Shown here: positions 1 through 8,805 of the stretch, piece by piece
How positions within the stretch are numbered: position 1 is the stretch's first letter
Layout: every line of letters starts with the position of its first letter
Assembly (NCBI RefSeq): GCF_900130125.1
Contig: NZ_FQXY01000007.1
Coordinates: 248,001-312,000, forward strand
Direction: 5' to 3'
Length of the DNA stretch: 64,000 nt
Origin: Bacteroides congonensis
Lineage (GTDB): Bacteria; Bacteroidota; Bacteroidia; Bacteroidales; Bacteroidaceae
Made by a program: the position numbers and the translations under genes
Notes under the pieces: model-generated
Databases searched by the model: none
What the model saw: only the letters and a program-made list of their open reading frames with translations
What the model was told of the DNA's origin: nothing

Positions 1-3000
1 TCTTCCAGGAAATGCTCTTTGCCCAGTTTCAGATAAATGGTAAAGGTGGTGCCCTTATCCAAATGGCTGCTGACCTCAATGCGTCCTTTATGCAGTTCGA
101 TAATACCCTTGCTCAAAGCCAGACCGATGCCCGTTCCCTGAATATTGCCCGAGTCAGCTCCCACTTGATAGAAACGCTCGAAGATTTTTTCTATCTCTTC
201 CGGACTGATGCCCGTACCGCTGTCGCGGACTTCAATCACCGCTTCTTCTCCTTTCTTATATACATTCAAGGAGATGGTTCCCCCTTTCGGCGTATATTTG
301 AATGCATTGGACAGCAGATTATTTATCACCTTCTGCAACTGTCGCGAGTCATACCACACTTCCAGATGCTCCTCTCCCTTATCAAAATGGAAATGTATGT
401 TACAAGTAGCGGCATACTCCACATAAAGGAGATAATTCTCATACAGGAAATCAATCAGTTCATGCCTGCTCACCTTTATCTTCATATGTCCCTGTTCCTG
501 CTTACGGAAATCAAGCAGTTCGCTAATCAACTCCCGTAGCTGCAAACCGTTCTTGTAGATGTTCAGCAACTTATTGTAAGCCGCAGGCGAAAAAGACTGC
601 CCCTGAAGCAGCATTTCTATCTGCCCGATGATGATGGTCAGCGGAGTACGGAACTCATGGGAGATATTGGTAAAGAAACGGAGTTTCGACTGGTTCAGTT
701 CCTCTACATCACGGATATGCTGCTGCTCGTATTTCAAGGATTCCTGCAACCGGATACGGTCACGATACGCCTTGATGAGATAAAACAGGATAACGGCTAT
801 GACAATGACATATAGCAGATAAGCCCACCCCGTCTTATAGAACGGTGGCAGGACGGTTACCGCCAGACGGCATTCCGACTGGTACACATGGTTTTCTCCC
901 ACAGTTTTGACAATCAGCGTATAATCTCCCGCGGGAAGATTGGTGTAGGTAATCATCTTCTGTCCGTGCGTTTGCGCCCATTCATTAGAGAAACCTTCCA
1001 GTTTGTAGACAAGTTCGTTCTTATTCGCCGCAATGTAATTGGTCATGGCAAATTCAATGCTCAGTACGGAATGGTTACTTTTCAAGGTAATGGAAGAAGC
1101 GTCATAGAGTGAAGATTGCAGGATGCCGGTTTCATCATTGATACCGACTTCATCACCATTCACCCACAACCGCACGGGGATAATACTGTAAGGTTTGAGA
1201 GGTATGTCCAAGTCTTTCTCATAGAAAGAAATCATGCCTTTCACACCACCCAGAAATATTTCCCCATCCTTACACTGGTAAAGCGACTTCTCGTTGAGTG
1301 TAGTAAACGGAAAACCACTCTCGGCACTATGGTTGTTGAATACCTTGGTATAGTAATCGAAGATAGTGAATCCCTGGTTCGTAGTCAGCAACAGCTTTCC
1401 ATTCTGGGATTCGACGATGGAATAGACGCAATCGCTGCCAAGCTTGTTGTTCCGTGCATTGAAGTTTTCAAATTTCCCTGTTTCCCGGTAGAAGACGTCG
1501 ATACCGGAGCCGCTTGTGGAGAACCACATATTATGATGCCTGTCCTCAATGATAGTGTTCACCCTGCTGTAACTTATCGAATTTTCCCCTTCGGGCGAAT
1601 AACGGTAATTTATCAGTTCTTTGGTGTCAAAATGATAGGCATATACGCCACTGCCTTCTACCGCAACCCAAAGAATCCCTTGCGAATCAAGATACAGGCT
1701 GTTACTGAACAGATCGAATAACAAGGAAAACTTCTCTGTCCGCGGATTGAAAAGGAATACACCGCCATAAGAAGCCAACAGAATATCCTGACCATAAGGA
1801 ATAATATCCAGAACCACGTTGGACGAATTTTCACTACGACTGTCAGGCATACGGTATCGGGTAATCCGGTCGGTCTTGATATCCAATTTATTAAAGCCTT
1901 CCTGATGCGTACCTATCCAGAGCACATCTTCCTGCGAGTCATAATATAATGATTTTATATTGTTGGACGAAAGAGAATTCTCCCCTTCTTTATGTTTATA
2001 CCACTTGAATTGTTTTGTCTTCCGGTTGTAATAGTTCAGTCCGCCGCCTTCGGAAGCTATCCATATATTCCCCCGCTTGTCCTCTGCCATGCAGCCGATG
2101 ACGGGATAGGTCAGTCCTTCGCTTTCATTCTTTCCGGGACGATAGTAGGTGTAGATTTCATATTCGGGGTTGAAGTAGTTCGCTCCGCCAAAGTAGGTTC
2201 CCACCCACATGGTTCCCTGATGGTCTTTGATGATACAATAGACAGAGGAGTTGCTCAGGCTGCCCGGCACATCGGAAGGGGTATAACAGGTAAACTTCCG
2301 TGTTTTCTTATCAAACTTGTCCAGTCCGTTGAAGGTGGCAATCCACATATTTCCCTGATTATCCTCACAACAGTCCCTTACCGAATTGGACGAAAGTTCT
2401 TCCTTTCCCGTTTTCCTGCCGTCCGTATAGTGAGCTATTCCACTATCCGACAGATGGAAAAGCCCGTCTTCCCAAGTACATATCCACATATCACCGGACG
2501 TATCCTGATATAGGTTATACACATGGATCTGAGACAACACACACTCCGGCACACTGTGTCCTTTCTTGAGACAATACAATCCTTTACGTGTCCCCATCCA
2601 CAGGTTTCCGTCGTCATCTTTCAACAGAGACACAATCAGTTGATGGACATCCAACGAACAATAAGGTTTCAGTTCACGTGACTTCGGGTCATAATAATTC
2701 ACCTGCCAGTTTCCACCCGTAAACAGCGTATCAGCTCCATAGGTGATATTATACACTCCGCCTTTCTGAATGGTATGAAATTTTTCCGAATACATGTCAA
2801 ACTCACATAATCCTTCTGATGTCTGTACATACAACATTCCTTTATCATTTCCGCAAATATTCCGGATCTGATTACCCACAAGTGAATGTTCGTCTTCCTT
2901 GTCATACTTGTAGTATTGTATCCGGTTGCCGTCATACACATTCAGCCCGTCGCGCGTTCCGATCCATATCCGTCCGAGCTCATCTTTATGCAAGGCATAA

Positions 3001-3146
3001 ACGGAGAATTGGGACAGTCCGTTTTCTGTGGATAGATAGTTGAAGGATATGTCTTGGGCTGAGAGTGTGGTGGTTCCTGACACGGCAATCAACCAAAGGC
3101 ATAACCGCAGGAGTGTATTTAAAGAGTATAAATGTGTGTATCTCAT
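1..3146 (-). CDS. Hybrid two-component system sensor/regulator (HTCS), 3' end outside window
   Basis: About 1048 codons are visible, open at the window edge. The start is the ATG at 3146-3144, followed by a signal peptide ending near LSAQ. The next ~650 residues contain repeated propeller motifs of the type LWMGTRKGL, IWIGTRDGL and MWVGTYFGG, which form the periplasmic Reg_prop sensor. A Y_Y_Y domain follows (about 690-745), then one membrane helix (about 765-790), a HisKA domain with FTNISHEFRTPLT (His near residue 831) and a HATPase domain with the glycine box GTGIGLALSK. A receiver and an AraC-type output domain are expected beyond position 1 but cannot be seen. HTCS proteins bind glycan fragments in the periplasm and activate the neighbouring polysaccharide utilisation locus. 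The glycosidases at 4295-12983 on the same strand are the likely targets; that link is inference. Confidence 0.93.
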   Translation of the reverse strand, partial: MRYTHLYSLNTLLRLCLWLIAVSGTTTLSAQDISFNYLSTENGLSQFSVYALHKDELGRIWIGTRDGLNVYDGNRIQYYKYDKEDEHSLVGNQIRNICGNDKGMLYVQTSEGLCEFDMYSEKFHTIQKGGVYNITYGADTLFTGGNWQVNYYDPKSRELKPYCSLDVHQLIVSLLKDDDGNLWMGTRKGLYCLKKGHSVPECVLSQIHVYNLYQDTSGDMWICTWEDGLFHLSDSGIAHYTDGRKTGKEELSSNSVRDCCEDNQGNMWIATFNGLDKFDKKTRKFTCYTPSDVPGSLSNSSVYCIIKDHQGTMWVGTYFGGANYFNPEYEIYTYYRPGKNESEGLTYPVIGCMAEDKRGNIWIASEGGGLNYYNRKTKQFKWYKHKEGENSLSSNNIKSLYYDSQEDVLWIGTHQEGFNKLDIKTDRITRYRMPDSRSENSSNVVLDIIPYGQDILLASYGGVFLFNPRTEKFSLLFDLFSNSLYLDSQGILWVAVEGSGVYAYHFDTKELINYRYSPEGENSISYSRVNTIIEDRHHNMWFSTSGSGIDVFYRETGKFENFNARNNKLGSDCVYSIVESQNGKLLLTTNQGFTIFDYYTKVFNNHSAESGFPFTTLNEKSLYQCKDGEIFLGGVKGMISFYEKDLDIPLKPYSIIPVRLWVNGDEVGINDETGILQSSLYDASSITLKSNHSVLSIEFAMTNYIAANKNELVYKLEGFSNEWAQTHGQKMITYTNLPAGDYTLIVKTVGENHVYQSECRLAVTVLPPFYKTGWAYLLYVIVIAVILFYLIKAYRDRIRLQESLKYEQQHIRDVEELNQSKLRFFTNISHEFRTPLTIIIGQIEMLLQGQSFSPAAYNKLLNIYKNGLQLRELISELLDFRKQEQGHMKIKVSRHELIDFLYENYLLYVEYAATCNIHFHFDKGEEHLEVWYDSRQLQKVINNLLSNAFKYTPKGGTISLNVYKKGEEAVIEVRDSGTGISPEEIEKIFERFYQVGADSGNIQGTGIGLALSKGIIELHKGRIEVSSHLDKGTTFTIYLKLGKEHFLE

Positions 3147-3173
3147 AAATATTCTGTATTGTTAGAAGCGGAA

Positions 3174-3181
3174 CAAAGATA
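3174..3181 (-). promoter_or_regulatory. Putative -7 box of the HTCS gene
   Basis: The minus strand reads TATCTTTG, a perfect match to the Bacteroides -7 consensus TAnnTTTG, about 28 bp upstream of the HTCS start codon. No TTTG is present at the usual -33 spacing. A perfect palindrome at 3192-3207 lies there instead. Confidence 0.5.
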
Positions 3182-3191
3182 CTAAAAAAAC

Positions 3192-3207
3192 AAGTATAAT
3201 TATACTT
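3192..3207. promoter_or_regulatory. 16-bp perfect palindrome upstream of the HTCS gene
   Basis: AAGTATAATTATACTT is its own reverse complement. It lies between the -7 box and where a -33 box of the HTCS promoter would be, so it could be an operator. AT-rich DNA can give such palindromes by chance, so the role is unproven. Confidence 0.4.
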
Positions 3208-3439
3208 AATTATAAAATCTCTTATTCACATTCATCACGGTTTCCTTAAGTTCTCATTCATAGACAGTTCCGGTGAAGAAGAGATAAGAAATACAGTATT
3301 CACTAAGGTTCACGCCTTCACGCCCTTCCTTGAATTTGCATTCTTCCGACTCATATCAGCAATCAAGTGGCACGTAGTACATAAAGGAATGACGGCTGAT
3401 GATGATATGGTTGGGATAAGCAACAGCTTTTTCACTATC

Positions 3440-3527
3440 AGCCGACTGGAGTTGTCCACTTAGCCAACTATAGCCGTCTGATTAGCCGACTTGAGTTGAC
3501 TATGTAGCCGACTTAAGTCGGCTGACT
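3440..3527. repeat. Tandem array of four 22-bp palindromic units (array 1)
   Basis: Units begin at 3440, 3462, 3484 and 3506. Each starts AGCC(G/A)ACT and carries an inverted copy of that arm in its second half. The last unit contains the perfect 18-bp palindrome AGCCGACTTAAGTCGGCT (3506-3523) followed by a 4-bp spacer. The first three have 5-6 of 8 arm positions paired. The period is exactly 22 bp throughout and is not a multiple of 3, so coding is unlikely. The same construction with different sequence occurs at 14161-14236 and 45165-45252. Confidence 0.85.
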
Positions 3528-3785
3528 TACAGATTCAATGATTGATTAAACAAGAATTAGACTTTGCGTCCATCTCTTCTGATAACAGACAAGATACACA
3601 CTATATACAATAATTTTAGCACAGTAAGCTTGCATACAACTTCAATAATTACACTCTCCTTAATCGTCATTATTAACGAAAGCTACATTTTTTAGCAAAA
3701 ACTTCCCCGACAGTTATTTTATCCCAAATGGTGATTAAGTTCGTGATAAATAACAGAAAGGAACACAAATAATGAGACATAAGCT

Positions 3786-4283
3786 CTATTCAGTTTCTTG
3801 CATCCAACCTACAAGTATATAATTCAATTTTTTCCTTCTGCTGTGGGAGTAAACCAAATATTCTTTTTTAATTCTGTTTCAATCTTACGATATACGGATA
3901 AAGGTATTGTAGCGCAAGGCCAAAAAGAGGAGAATTGAAACTCGACTTCTGAAACTTGCCCTAAATTAGAATCGATATAAAGTAATATTGTAAATTTAGA
4001 ACCTTTCAGCCTTTCTTTCTCGAGACTCGAAAATACATCATTAACGATTTCAATACGCTTGGGTGCTGTCCAGTCCTCATCCTCTACCTTTCCCTTATAA
4101 CTATAATATATTAGGAGTAGATCCCATTTTTTCATCCACATTGCACTGATAAGTATAACCGTCTTCATTGAATGTTCTTGTTGACCCATAATAACCTTTA
4201 CGAGAATTTTGCAAAAGGATTCTTCTGGCTTCCTCTTCGTCAGCTTGAGTAGTAGTCTCAGGTTTATGCGTCAAAACCAAATC
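3786..4283 (-). pseudogene. Decayed DUF5043-family gene, frameshifted and 5'-truncated
   Basis: Three reading frames on the minus strand together give one protein. 4283-4101 encodes a piece including SRKGYYGSTRTFNEDGYTYQ before a stop. 4189-3824 encodes the next piece (VEDEDWTAPKR, then LYIDSNLGQVSEVEF and PLSVYRKIETELKKNIWF). After the TGA at 3824, restoring one A to an A run continues the protein as LNYILVGWMQETE up to a stop at 3786. From memory this order resembles Bacteroides DUF5043 proteins. The signal peptide and start are missing; the piece begins right after the GH29 stop at 4295. At least two frameshifts plus a 5' truncation indicate a dead gene. The 121-residue ORF inside it should not be taken as an intact protein. 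The family assignment is less certain than the decay. Confidence 0.72.
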
Positions 4284-4294
4284 TTATGCCAGAC

Positions 4295-6157
4295 TTATCT
4301 TACCAACAACTCTTCCATCGAAACCTGTGCCGGACTGCCATTCAGCACTTTGGCATCCAAGCGAATGAAACGGGCGGACACCTTATTGCCAAACAGTACT
4401 GTCTGTGGTATCGGATTATTCATAATATTACTGAACTCGCCATTAGTCGGTACTTCTGTCCATGTCTTCCCATCGTTACTTATCTGGAATTTATAGCGGA
4501 AAGCAGTGGTCGGCTTTGCTTCGGCTCCTGCGGGAGCGTATGTAAATCCTGCAATAACAGTCTGCTCTCCCAAGTCAATCGTGACAGGAGATGATGACAA
4601 CAGACGCCAGGCATCTTTGGACATACTTTCTTGTGCCACCTGCGGTGATTCGTCTTGCAATGGAGCGGCATAATAGGCTGCTATCCGGGATACGTTGGCT
4701 ATCAGGCGACATTCGTCGATAGTCACCCGGATTTTATTGGCTTTCACGGTGGGGATACGCAGCAATCGTTTATAGCCAATTGTGGTTCCCTGTCCTACGA
4801 TTTGCCATCCTTCGGGCGTCAGCGCCTCTACTGTGAACTTCTCAACCCGCTGTCCTTTAGCGATGTCTTCCTGCAACATTATTACGTTGACAGAAGTTTC
4901 CTGTTCCAACTGATAAATCCGGCTGTCTTGTGGGGCAGCACACCATAGGTTCATTCCGTCTTTTATCTTGTCCGAAGCAAATACCTGCTTTCTGTAATCG
5001 GCAAATTCTTTCAGCCGGGTGGCATCCGCTTCGCTGATAAGTCCCCGTTTATCCGGCGGGATATTGAGCAGGAGAACGGAGTTGTATCCTACCGACTGGT
5101 AATAGATTTCCATCAGATGCTGCAAAGTCTTCACTTGAGCGTCCTGTTCTTTATGGTAGAACCATCCCGGACGGATAGATACATCCACTTCCGACGGATA
5201 CCAGAACAGTTCGCGAGCCTTTGCCAGCATCTTGCGGCTGCCCAAATCGGCAGTTGTGCTCGATACATTGAGAAGCTTGTTATTTTCGGTAGAACGGCTA
5301 TAAATGCTCGGAGTACGTACCGTAGCCCCCCATTCGGTTTCACGGCCGATGCCTTTCTCATTTCCTACCCAACGTACATCATCGCCCATGATGGCCGCTA
5401 CAGCTTTGGGTTGCAGGCGGCGGATAGTCTTATAATAAGCATCCCAGTCATAGACTTGTTTTTTACCGTTGGGGCCTTCGCCGTTGGCTCCGTCAAACCA
5501 TACTTCGTGGATTTCCCCGTAATTGGTCAGCAGTTCCGTAAGCTGGCGAACAAAGAAATCGTTGTATTTCGGAGAATCCCCATAACAAGCGGCATTCCTG
5601 TCCCACGGAGAGAGATAAATTCCGAACTTCATGCCATACTTGTCACACGCCTGGCGAAGTTCTTTCACAACGTCTCCTTTTCCCTGTTTCCAGGGAGAAG
5701 AAGCAACAGAGTGAGGAGTTGTTTTCGTGGGCCACAGGCAAAAACCGTCATGATGTTTGGCGGTGAGGAGTACCATCTTAAAGCCGGCATCTTTCAAGGT
5801 ACGTACCCATTGTTCGGCATCCAGTTCGGAAGGATTGAAAAGGGCGGGGTCTTCCTTGCCGTCTCCCCATTCATTGCCAGTGAAAGTGTTGATACCGAAG
5901 TGCAGGAAAGCAGTCAGTTCCAGTCGTTGCCAATTCAACTGCTCCGGAGTGGGAACCAAACGGGCTGCCATATCCACTTTCTGCTCCAAAGTGGCATTTT
6001 CGGGAAAACGGAGATGCTTTACAAAGTAATCCTCTTTCGTTTGATGCGACTGCAAATACGAAAGTTTTTCTTTCTCTTTTCTACTAGTTGCAGACATTTC
6101 TACCGACAACACACAAAGTATCGCCACTAACCAGCTATTTAATAAAAGTTTTCTCAT
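4295..6157 (-). CDS. Alpha-L-fucosidase, GH29, with C-terminal F5/8-type domain
   Basis: 620 residues with an N-terminal signal peptide (MRKLLLNSWLVAILCVLS...). The GH29 barrel shows HFGINTFTGNEWGDG (about 86-100), the substrate-binding KHHDGF (134-139) and the nucleophile region VWFDGA (Asp222). The last ~130 residues look like a discoidin (F5/8 type C) carbohydrate-binding domain, with AKPTTAFRYKFQISNDGKTW and SARFIRLDAKVLN. The enzyme removes terminal alpha-L-fucose from glycans in the periplasm or at the cell surface. It is the promoter-distal gene of a four-gene glycosidase run on the minus strand (spacing 12-23 bp). The acid/base residue was not located, and linkage preference cannot be read from the sequence. 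Confidence 0.93.
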   Translation of the reverse strand: MRKLLLNSWLVAILCVLSVEMSATSRKEKEKLSYLQSHQTKEDYFVKHLRFPENATLEQKVDMAARLVPTPEQLNWQRLELTAFLHFGINTFTGNEWGDGKEDPALFNPSELDAEQWVRTLKDAGFKMVLLTAKHHDGFCLWPTKTTPHSVASSPWKQGKGDVVKELRQACDKYGMKFGIYLSPWDRNAACYGDSPKYNDFFVRQLTELLTNYGEIHEVWFDGANGEGPNGKKQVYDWDAYYKTIRRLQPKAVAAIMGDDVRWVGNEKGIGRETEWGATVRTPSIYSRSTENNKLLNVSSTTADLGSRKMLAKARELFWYPSEVDVSIRPGWFYHKEQDAQVKTLQHLMEIYYQSVGYNSVLLLNIPPDKRGLISEADATRLKEFADYRKQVFASDKIKDGMNLWCAAPQDSRIYQLEQETSVNVIMLQEDIAKGQRVEKFTVEALTPEGWQIVGQGTTIGYKRLLRIPTVKANKIRVTIDECRLIANVSRIAAYYAAPLQDESPQVAQESMSKDAWRLLSSSPVTIDLGEQTVIAGFTYAPAGAEAKPTTAFRYKFQISNDGKTWTEVPTNGEFSNIMNNPIPQTVLFGNKVSARFIRLDAKVLNGSPAQVSMEELLVR

Positions 6158-6169
6158 CTTTATTCGATA

Positions 6170-8782
6170 TTACATATTATTCTCACCATAAGTCATCTTC
6201 ACGTTCAGGGAAATATGGTTATTTACGGGTACTTCCAGTTTCAGGTATCCTTTCTTTTCAAAGACCAGAATGTCGCTTGCGGATATACGCACCTTGTATT
6301 TCCCTTTTGAATCGGTTCGTCCCAGTTCACGTCCGGAAGTTTTTGAATGGATGGAAACACCGTCTATCAATGTAGCCTGCACATCTCTGACAGTGCCGCT
6401 TACGGTTATCTCTTTTCCGGCTGATGCGGATTTGCTTACGGAAGATGCCGGAAGATTGTCCGAGGCGGAAACGGATTGTCCGTCCACTCCGACAAGCTGT
6501 CCGTTTGCTCCGATATGAATAGTCTGCTTTAGTAAGATACGGTCGGAAGCGGTTCCCAATTGCAGTTCAAACGTACCGGGTTCTATCAGTCTCCTACCAT
6601 CTTCCAAGGTAAGGGAAAGTTCGGCAACCGGGAAACTGAGAACGCCTTCCCTACTCTCCCCCGGTTGCAATTCAACTTTCATAAATGCGCGCAGTTGTTT
6701 TATGGGGGTAACAACTGAACTTACTTGGTCGCGCACATAAAGCTGGACAACTTCTTTCCCTGTTTTATTTCCTGTATTCCGGATTTGTGCCTTTACGCGG
6801 ATGGAATCATGTTCCAAAGTGACCGTCATCTTCTCCAAAGAAAAAGTGGTATAACTCAACCCATGTCCGAACGTCCACAAAGATGCGGGAGACGAAAAGA
6901 CGTAATCCCTGCCGGGGGCTTCATAACTGCCCGGCTTCTTATAAAAGCCTTTGTCGGAAGGCAAATGGTTGTAATAAGCCGGCAGATGCCCTACGCTCTG
7001 GGGAAAGGAGAAAGCCAGTTTTCCCGACGGATTCACTTTCCCGAAAAGAATATCGGCTATGGAGTTGCCCGCCTGTTCTCCTGCATACCATTGTGCAAGA
7101 ATGGCGGGAATATGTTCTTTTTCCCAGGGGATGCAAAAGGGCTTTCCTGCCACAAGTACCAACACTACCGGTTTTCCTGTTTCGTAGACCGCACGGATAA
7201 GCTCGCTCTGCGCTCCCGTCAGTTGAAGGTCGTGCAGGTCAAAGCCTTCCCCGCAGTTCACCTGGTTATAATCACGCGCCAGCGATGCACTGGAACTGCC
7301 GCAGAAGAGCAGGGCTACATCACTTTGGGAAGCAATCTCCACCGCTTCGGAAATAGCAGAAGTATCTTTGGACATCATACTGCATCCACGGGCATAACGG
7401 ACGGTAGCCTTGTCACCCACCAGACGCTTTATCCCTTCCAACGGAGTGACGCCATCCTTATTGTTCCGGCTCCATGTGTAATCACCGAACTGCACCTGCG
7501 CGGCATTCGGCCCGATGACTGCAAGCGAACGAATCCGGTCGATATTCAACGGCAATAATCCGTTTTCGTTTTTCAGCAATACGGTAGATTCATCCGCTAT
7601 CTTACGGGACAAGGCGACGCTTTCCGCATCATGCATTTCCTGTTTGCCGAACTTCTCTCCATACGGGTCTTCAAACAAGCCTGCCGCAAACTTGGCAGCA
7701 AGCACCCGGCGTACCGCCTCATCAATCACGCTTATATCCATCTGTCCCTTTTCAACCAACTCTTTCAGATAGGGATAACATTCGCTGGAAGCCTCTACGT
7801 CCAGTCCCGCACTGATGGACTGCACGGCGCACTCTGCCGGACTGCCGGCAGTATGATGAAAGTTCTGCAACATCTCAATCGCGCCCCAATCGGAATAGAC
7901 ATATCCTTTAAAGCCCCATTGTTTCCGCAGAATATCGGTCAGCAGATAGCGGGATGCGGAGTTGGGGACACGGTTCCAGGAGTTGTAGGTGGACATCACA
8001 GCCATGACAGGCAACCGGGTAATTACCATTTCAAACGGTTTCAAATATACATCGTGCAAGTCTCTCACCCCACATTCCACGGACGCGAGGTTCAGCCCGC
8101 CCAACGGATTGCCATGAGGGCCGAAATGCTTCAGCATCGGAGAAATGCCATTATCCAGATAACCGCTTGTCTCCGCACAGGCGAATACCCCGCAAAGGAA
8201 AGGGTCTTCCCCATAGGATTCTTCCACCCGTCCCCAACGCAAATCGCGGACTACATCAATGCAGGGAGCCAATACCTGACGCATCCCCTGCGCATGAAGG
8301 TCACGGGACGTAGAAGCTGCCTTCTGATAAGCCAGCGTCGGATTGAAGGTACTTCCCAACGCTATATTCTGAGGATATATAGTGGAACCTTCGTGGGCGG
8401 AGCCATGCAGGGACTCCGCTACGGTAAATACAGGAATTCCCAGCCGGGTGCGCTCTATCATATACTTCTGAACGAGCCGCATATTCTTGCTGCAATTCTC
8501 CCCTGTCAACGGGAAACCTTCTACAAATCCCCAACCGATATTCCCGGCAAAGGCGGAGAGCTTCTTTTCGTCCAACGTCTGTCCGTCGAATATATTCCAG
8601 GAATGTATATGGCGGATTTGGGCTATTTTCTCTTCGAGCGTCATCCAGCGCAACAGGTCTTCCACTCTTTCGCCAACGGGCAGAGAGGCATTCTTATAAG
8701 GATATGCCTGTCCCCTTGCAACCAAAAAAGGGAATAAGAACAATGATAATACTAACAACGGGTATTTGATATAGTGTTTCAT
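6170..8782 (-). CDS. GH3 beta-glycosidase with Fn3-like and CarboxypepD_reg-like domains
   Basis: 870 residues with a signal peptide ending near ARGQ. The GH3 N-terminal barrel contains the substrate-binding region LKHFGPHGNP (Lys218) and the nucleophile motif YVYSDWGAIEM (Asp298). The C-terminal alpha/beta sandwich (about 390-600) includes LLFCGSSSASLARDYNQVN. A fibronectin-III-like domain follows (about 640-720, TGKEVVQLYVRD). The final ~90 residues form a carboxypeptidase-regulatory-like beta-sandwich (SGTVRDVQATLIDGVSI), which is not part of the basic GH3 plan. It hydrolyses beta-glucosides or beta-xylosides; which one cannot be decided here. It sits between two GH29 fucosidases, 12 bp from one and 23 bp from the other, consistent with one transcript and one fucosylated substrate. 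Confidence 0.93.
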   Translation of the reverse strand: MKHYIKYPLLVLSLFLFPFLVARGQAYPYKNASLPVGERVEDLLRWMTLEEKIAQIRHIHSWNIFDGQTLDEKKLSAFAGNIGWGFVEGFPLTGENCSKNMRLVQKYMIERTRLGIPVFTVAESLHGSAHEGSTIYPQNIALGSTFNPTLAYQKAASTSRDLHAQGMRQVLAPCIDVVRDLRWGRVEESYGEDPFLCGVFACAETSGYLDNGISPMLKHFGPHGNPLGGLNLASVECGVRDLHDVYLKPFEMVITRLPVMAVMSTYNSWNRVPNSASRYLLTDILRKQWGFKGYVYSDWGAIEMLQNFHHTAGSPAECAVQSISAGLDVEASSECYPYLKELVEKGQMDISVIDEAVRRVLAAKFAAGLFEDPYGEKFGKQEMHDAESVALSRKIADESTVLLKNENGLLPLNIDRIRSLAVIGPNAAQVQFGDYTWSRNNKDGVTPLEGIKRLVGDKATVRYARGCSMMSKDTSAISEAVEIASQSDVALLFCGSSSASLARDYNQVNCGEGFDLHDLQLTGAQSELIRAVYETGKPVVLVLVAGKPFCIPWEKEHIPAILAQWYAGEQAGNSIADILFGKVNPSGKLAFSFPQSVGHLPAYYNHLPSDKGFYKKPGSYEAPGRDYVFSSPASLWTFGHGLSYTTFSLEKMTVTLEHDSIRVKAQIRNTGNKTGKEVVQLYVRDQVSSVVTPIKQLRAFMKVELQPGESREGVLSFPVAELSLTLEDGRRLIEPGTFELQLGTASDRILLKQTIHIGANGQLVGVDGQSVSASDNLPASSVSKSASAGKEITVSGTVRDVQATLIDGVSIHSKTSGRELGRTDSKGKYKVRISASDILVFEKKGYLKLEVPVNNHISLNVKMTYGENNM

Positions 8783-8805
8783 CTGTTTTCTATTACAGGT
8801 TAGTG

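Larger units (their letters stand above)
3147..3785. other. Intergenic region with no convincing gene
   Basis: About 640 bp between the HTCS gene and a decayed DUF5043 gene. It holds the HTCS promoter elements, a palindrome and the 22-bp palindromic array at 3440-3527. No credible ORF was seen. It may be partly remnant sequence, because the gene on its right is a pseudogene. Confidence 0.6.

Noticed and set aside
3440..3527. CRISPR array
   Set aside because: The repeats are contiguous, without unique spacers, and there are no cas genes in the window. The same applies to the other tandem arrays.
3824..4189. Intact 121-residue hypothetical protein
   Set aside because: The flanking frames continue the same protein family on both sides, so this is one piece of a frameshifted gene.
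5117..6130. 337-residue plus-strand ORF
   Set aside because: It lies wholly inside the GH29 gene on the opposite strand, with no recognisable domain; shadow frame.
7631..8737. 368-residue plus-strand ORF
   Set aside because: Antisense shadow of the GH3 gene.
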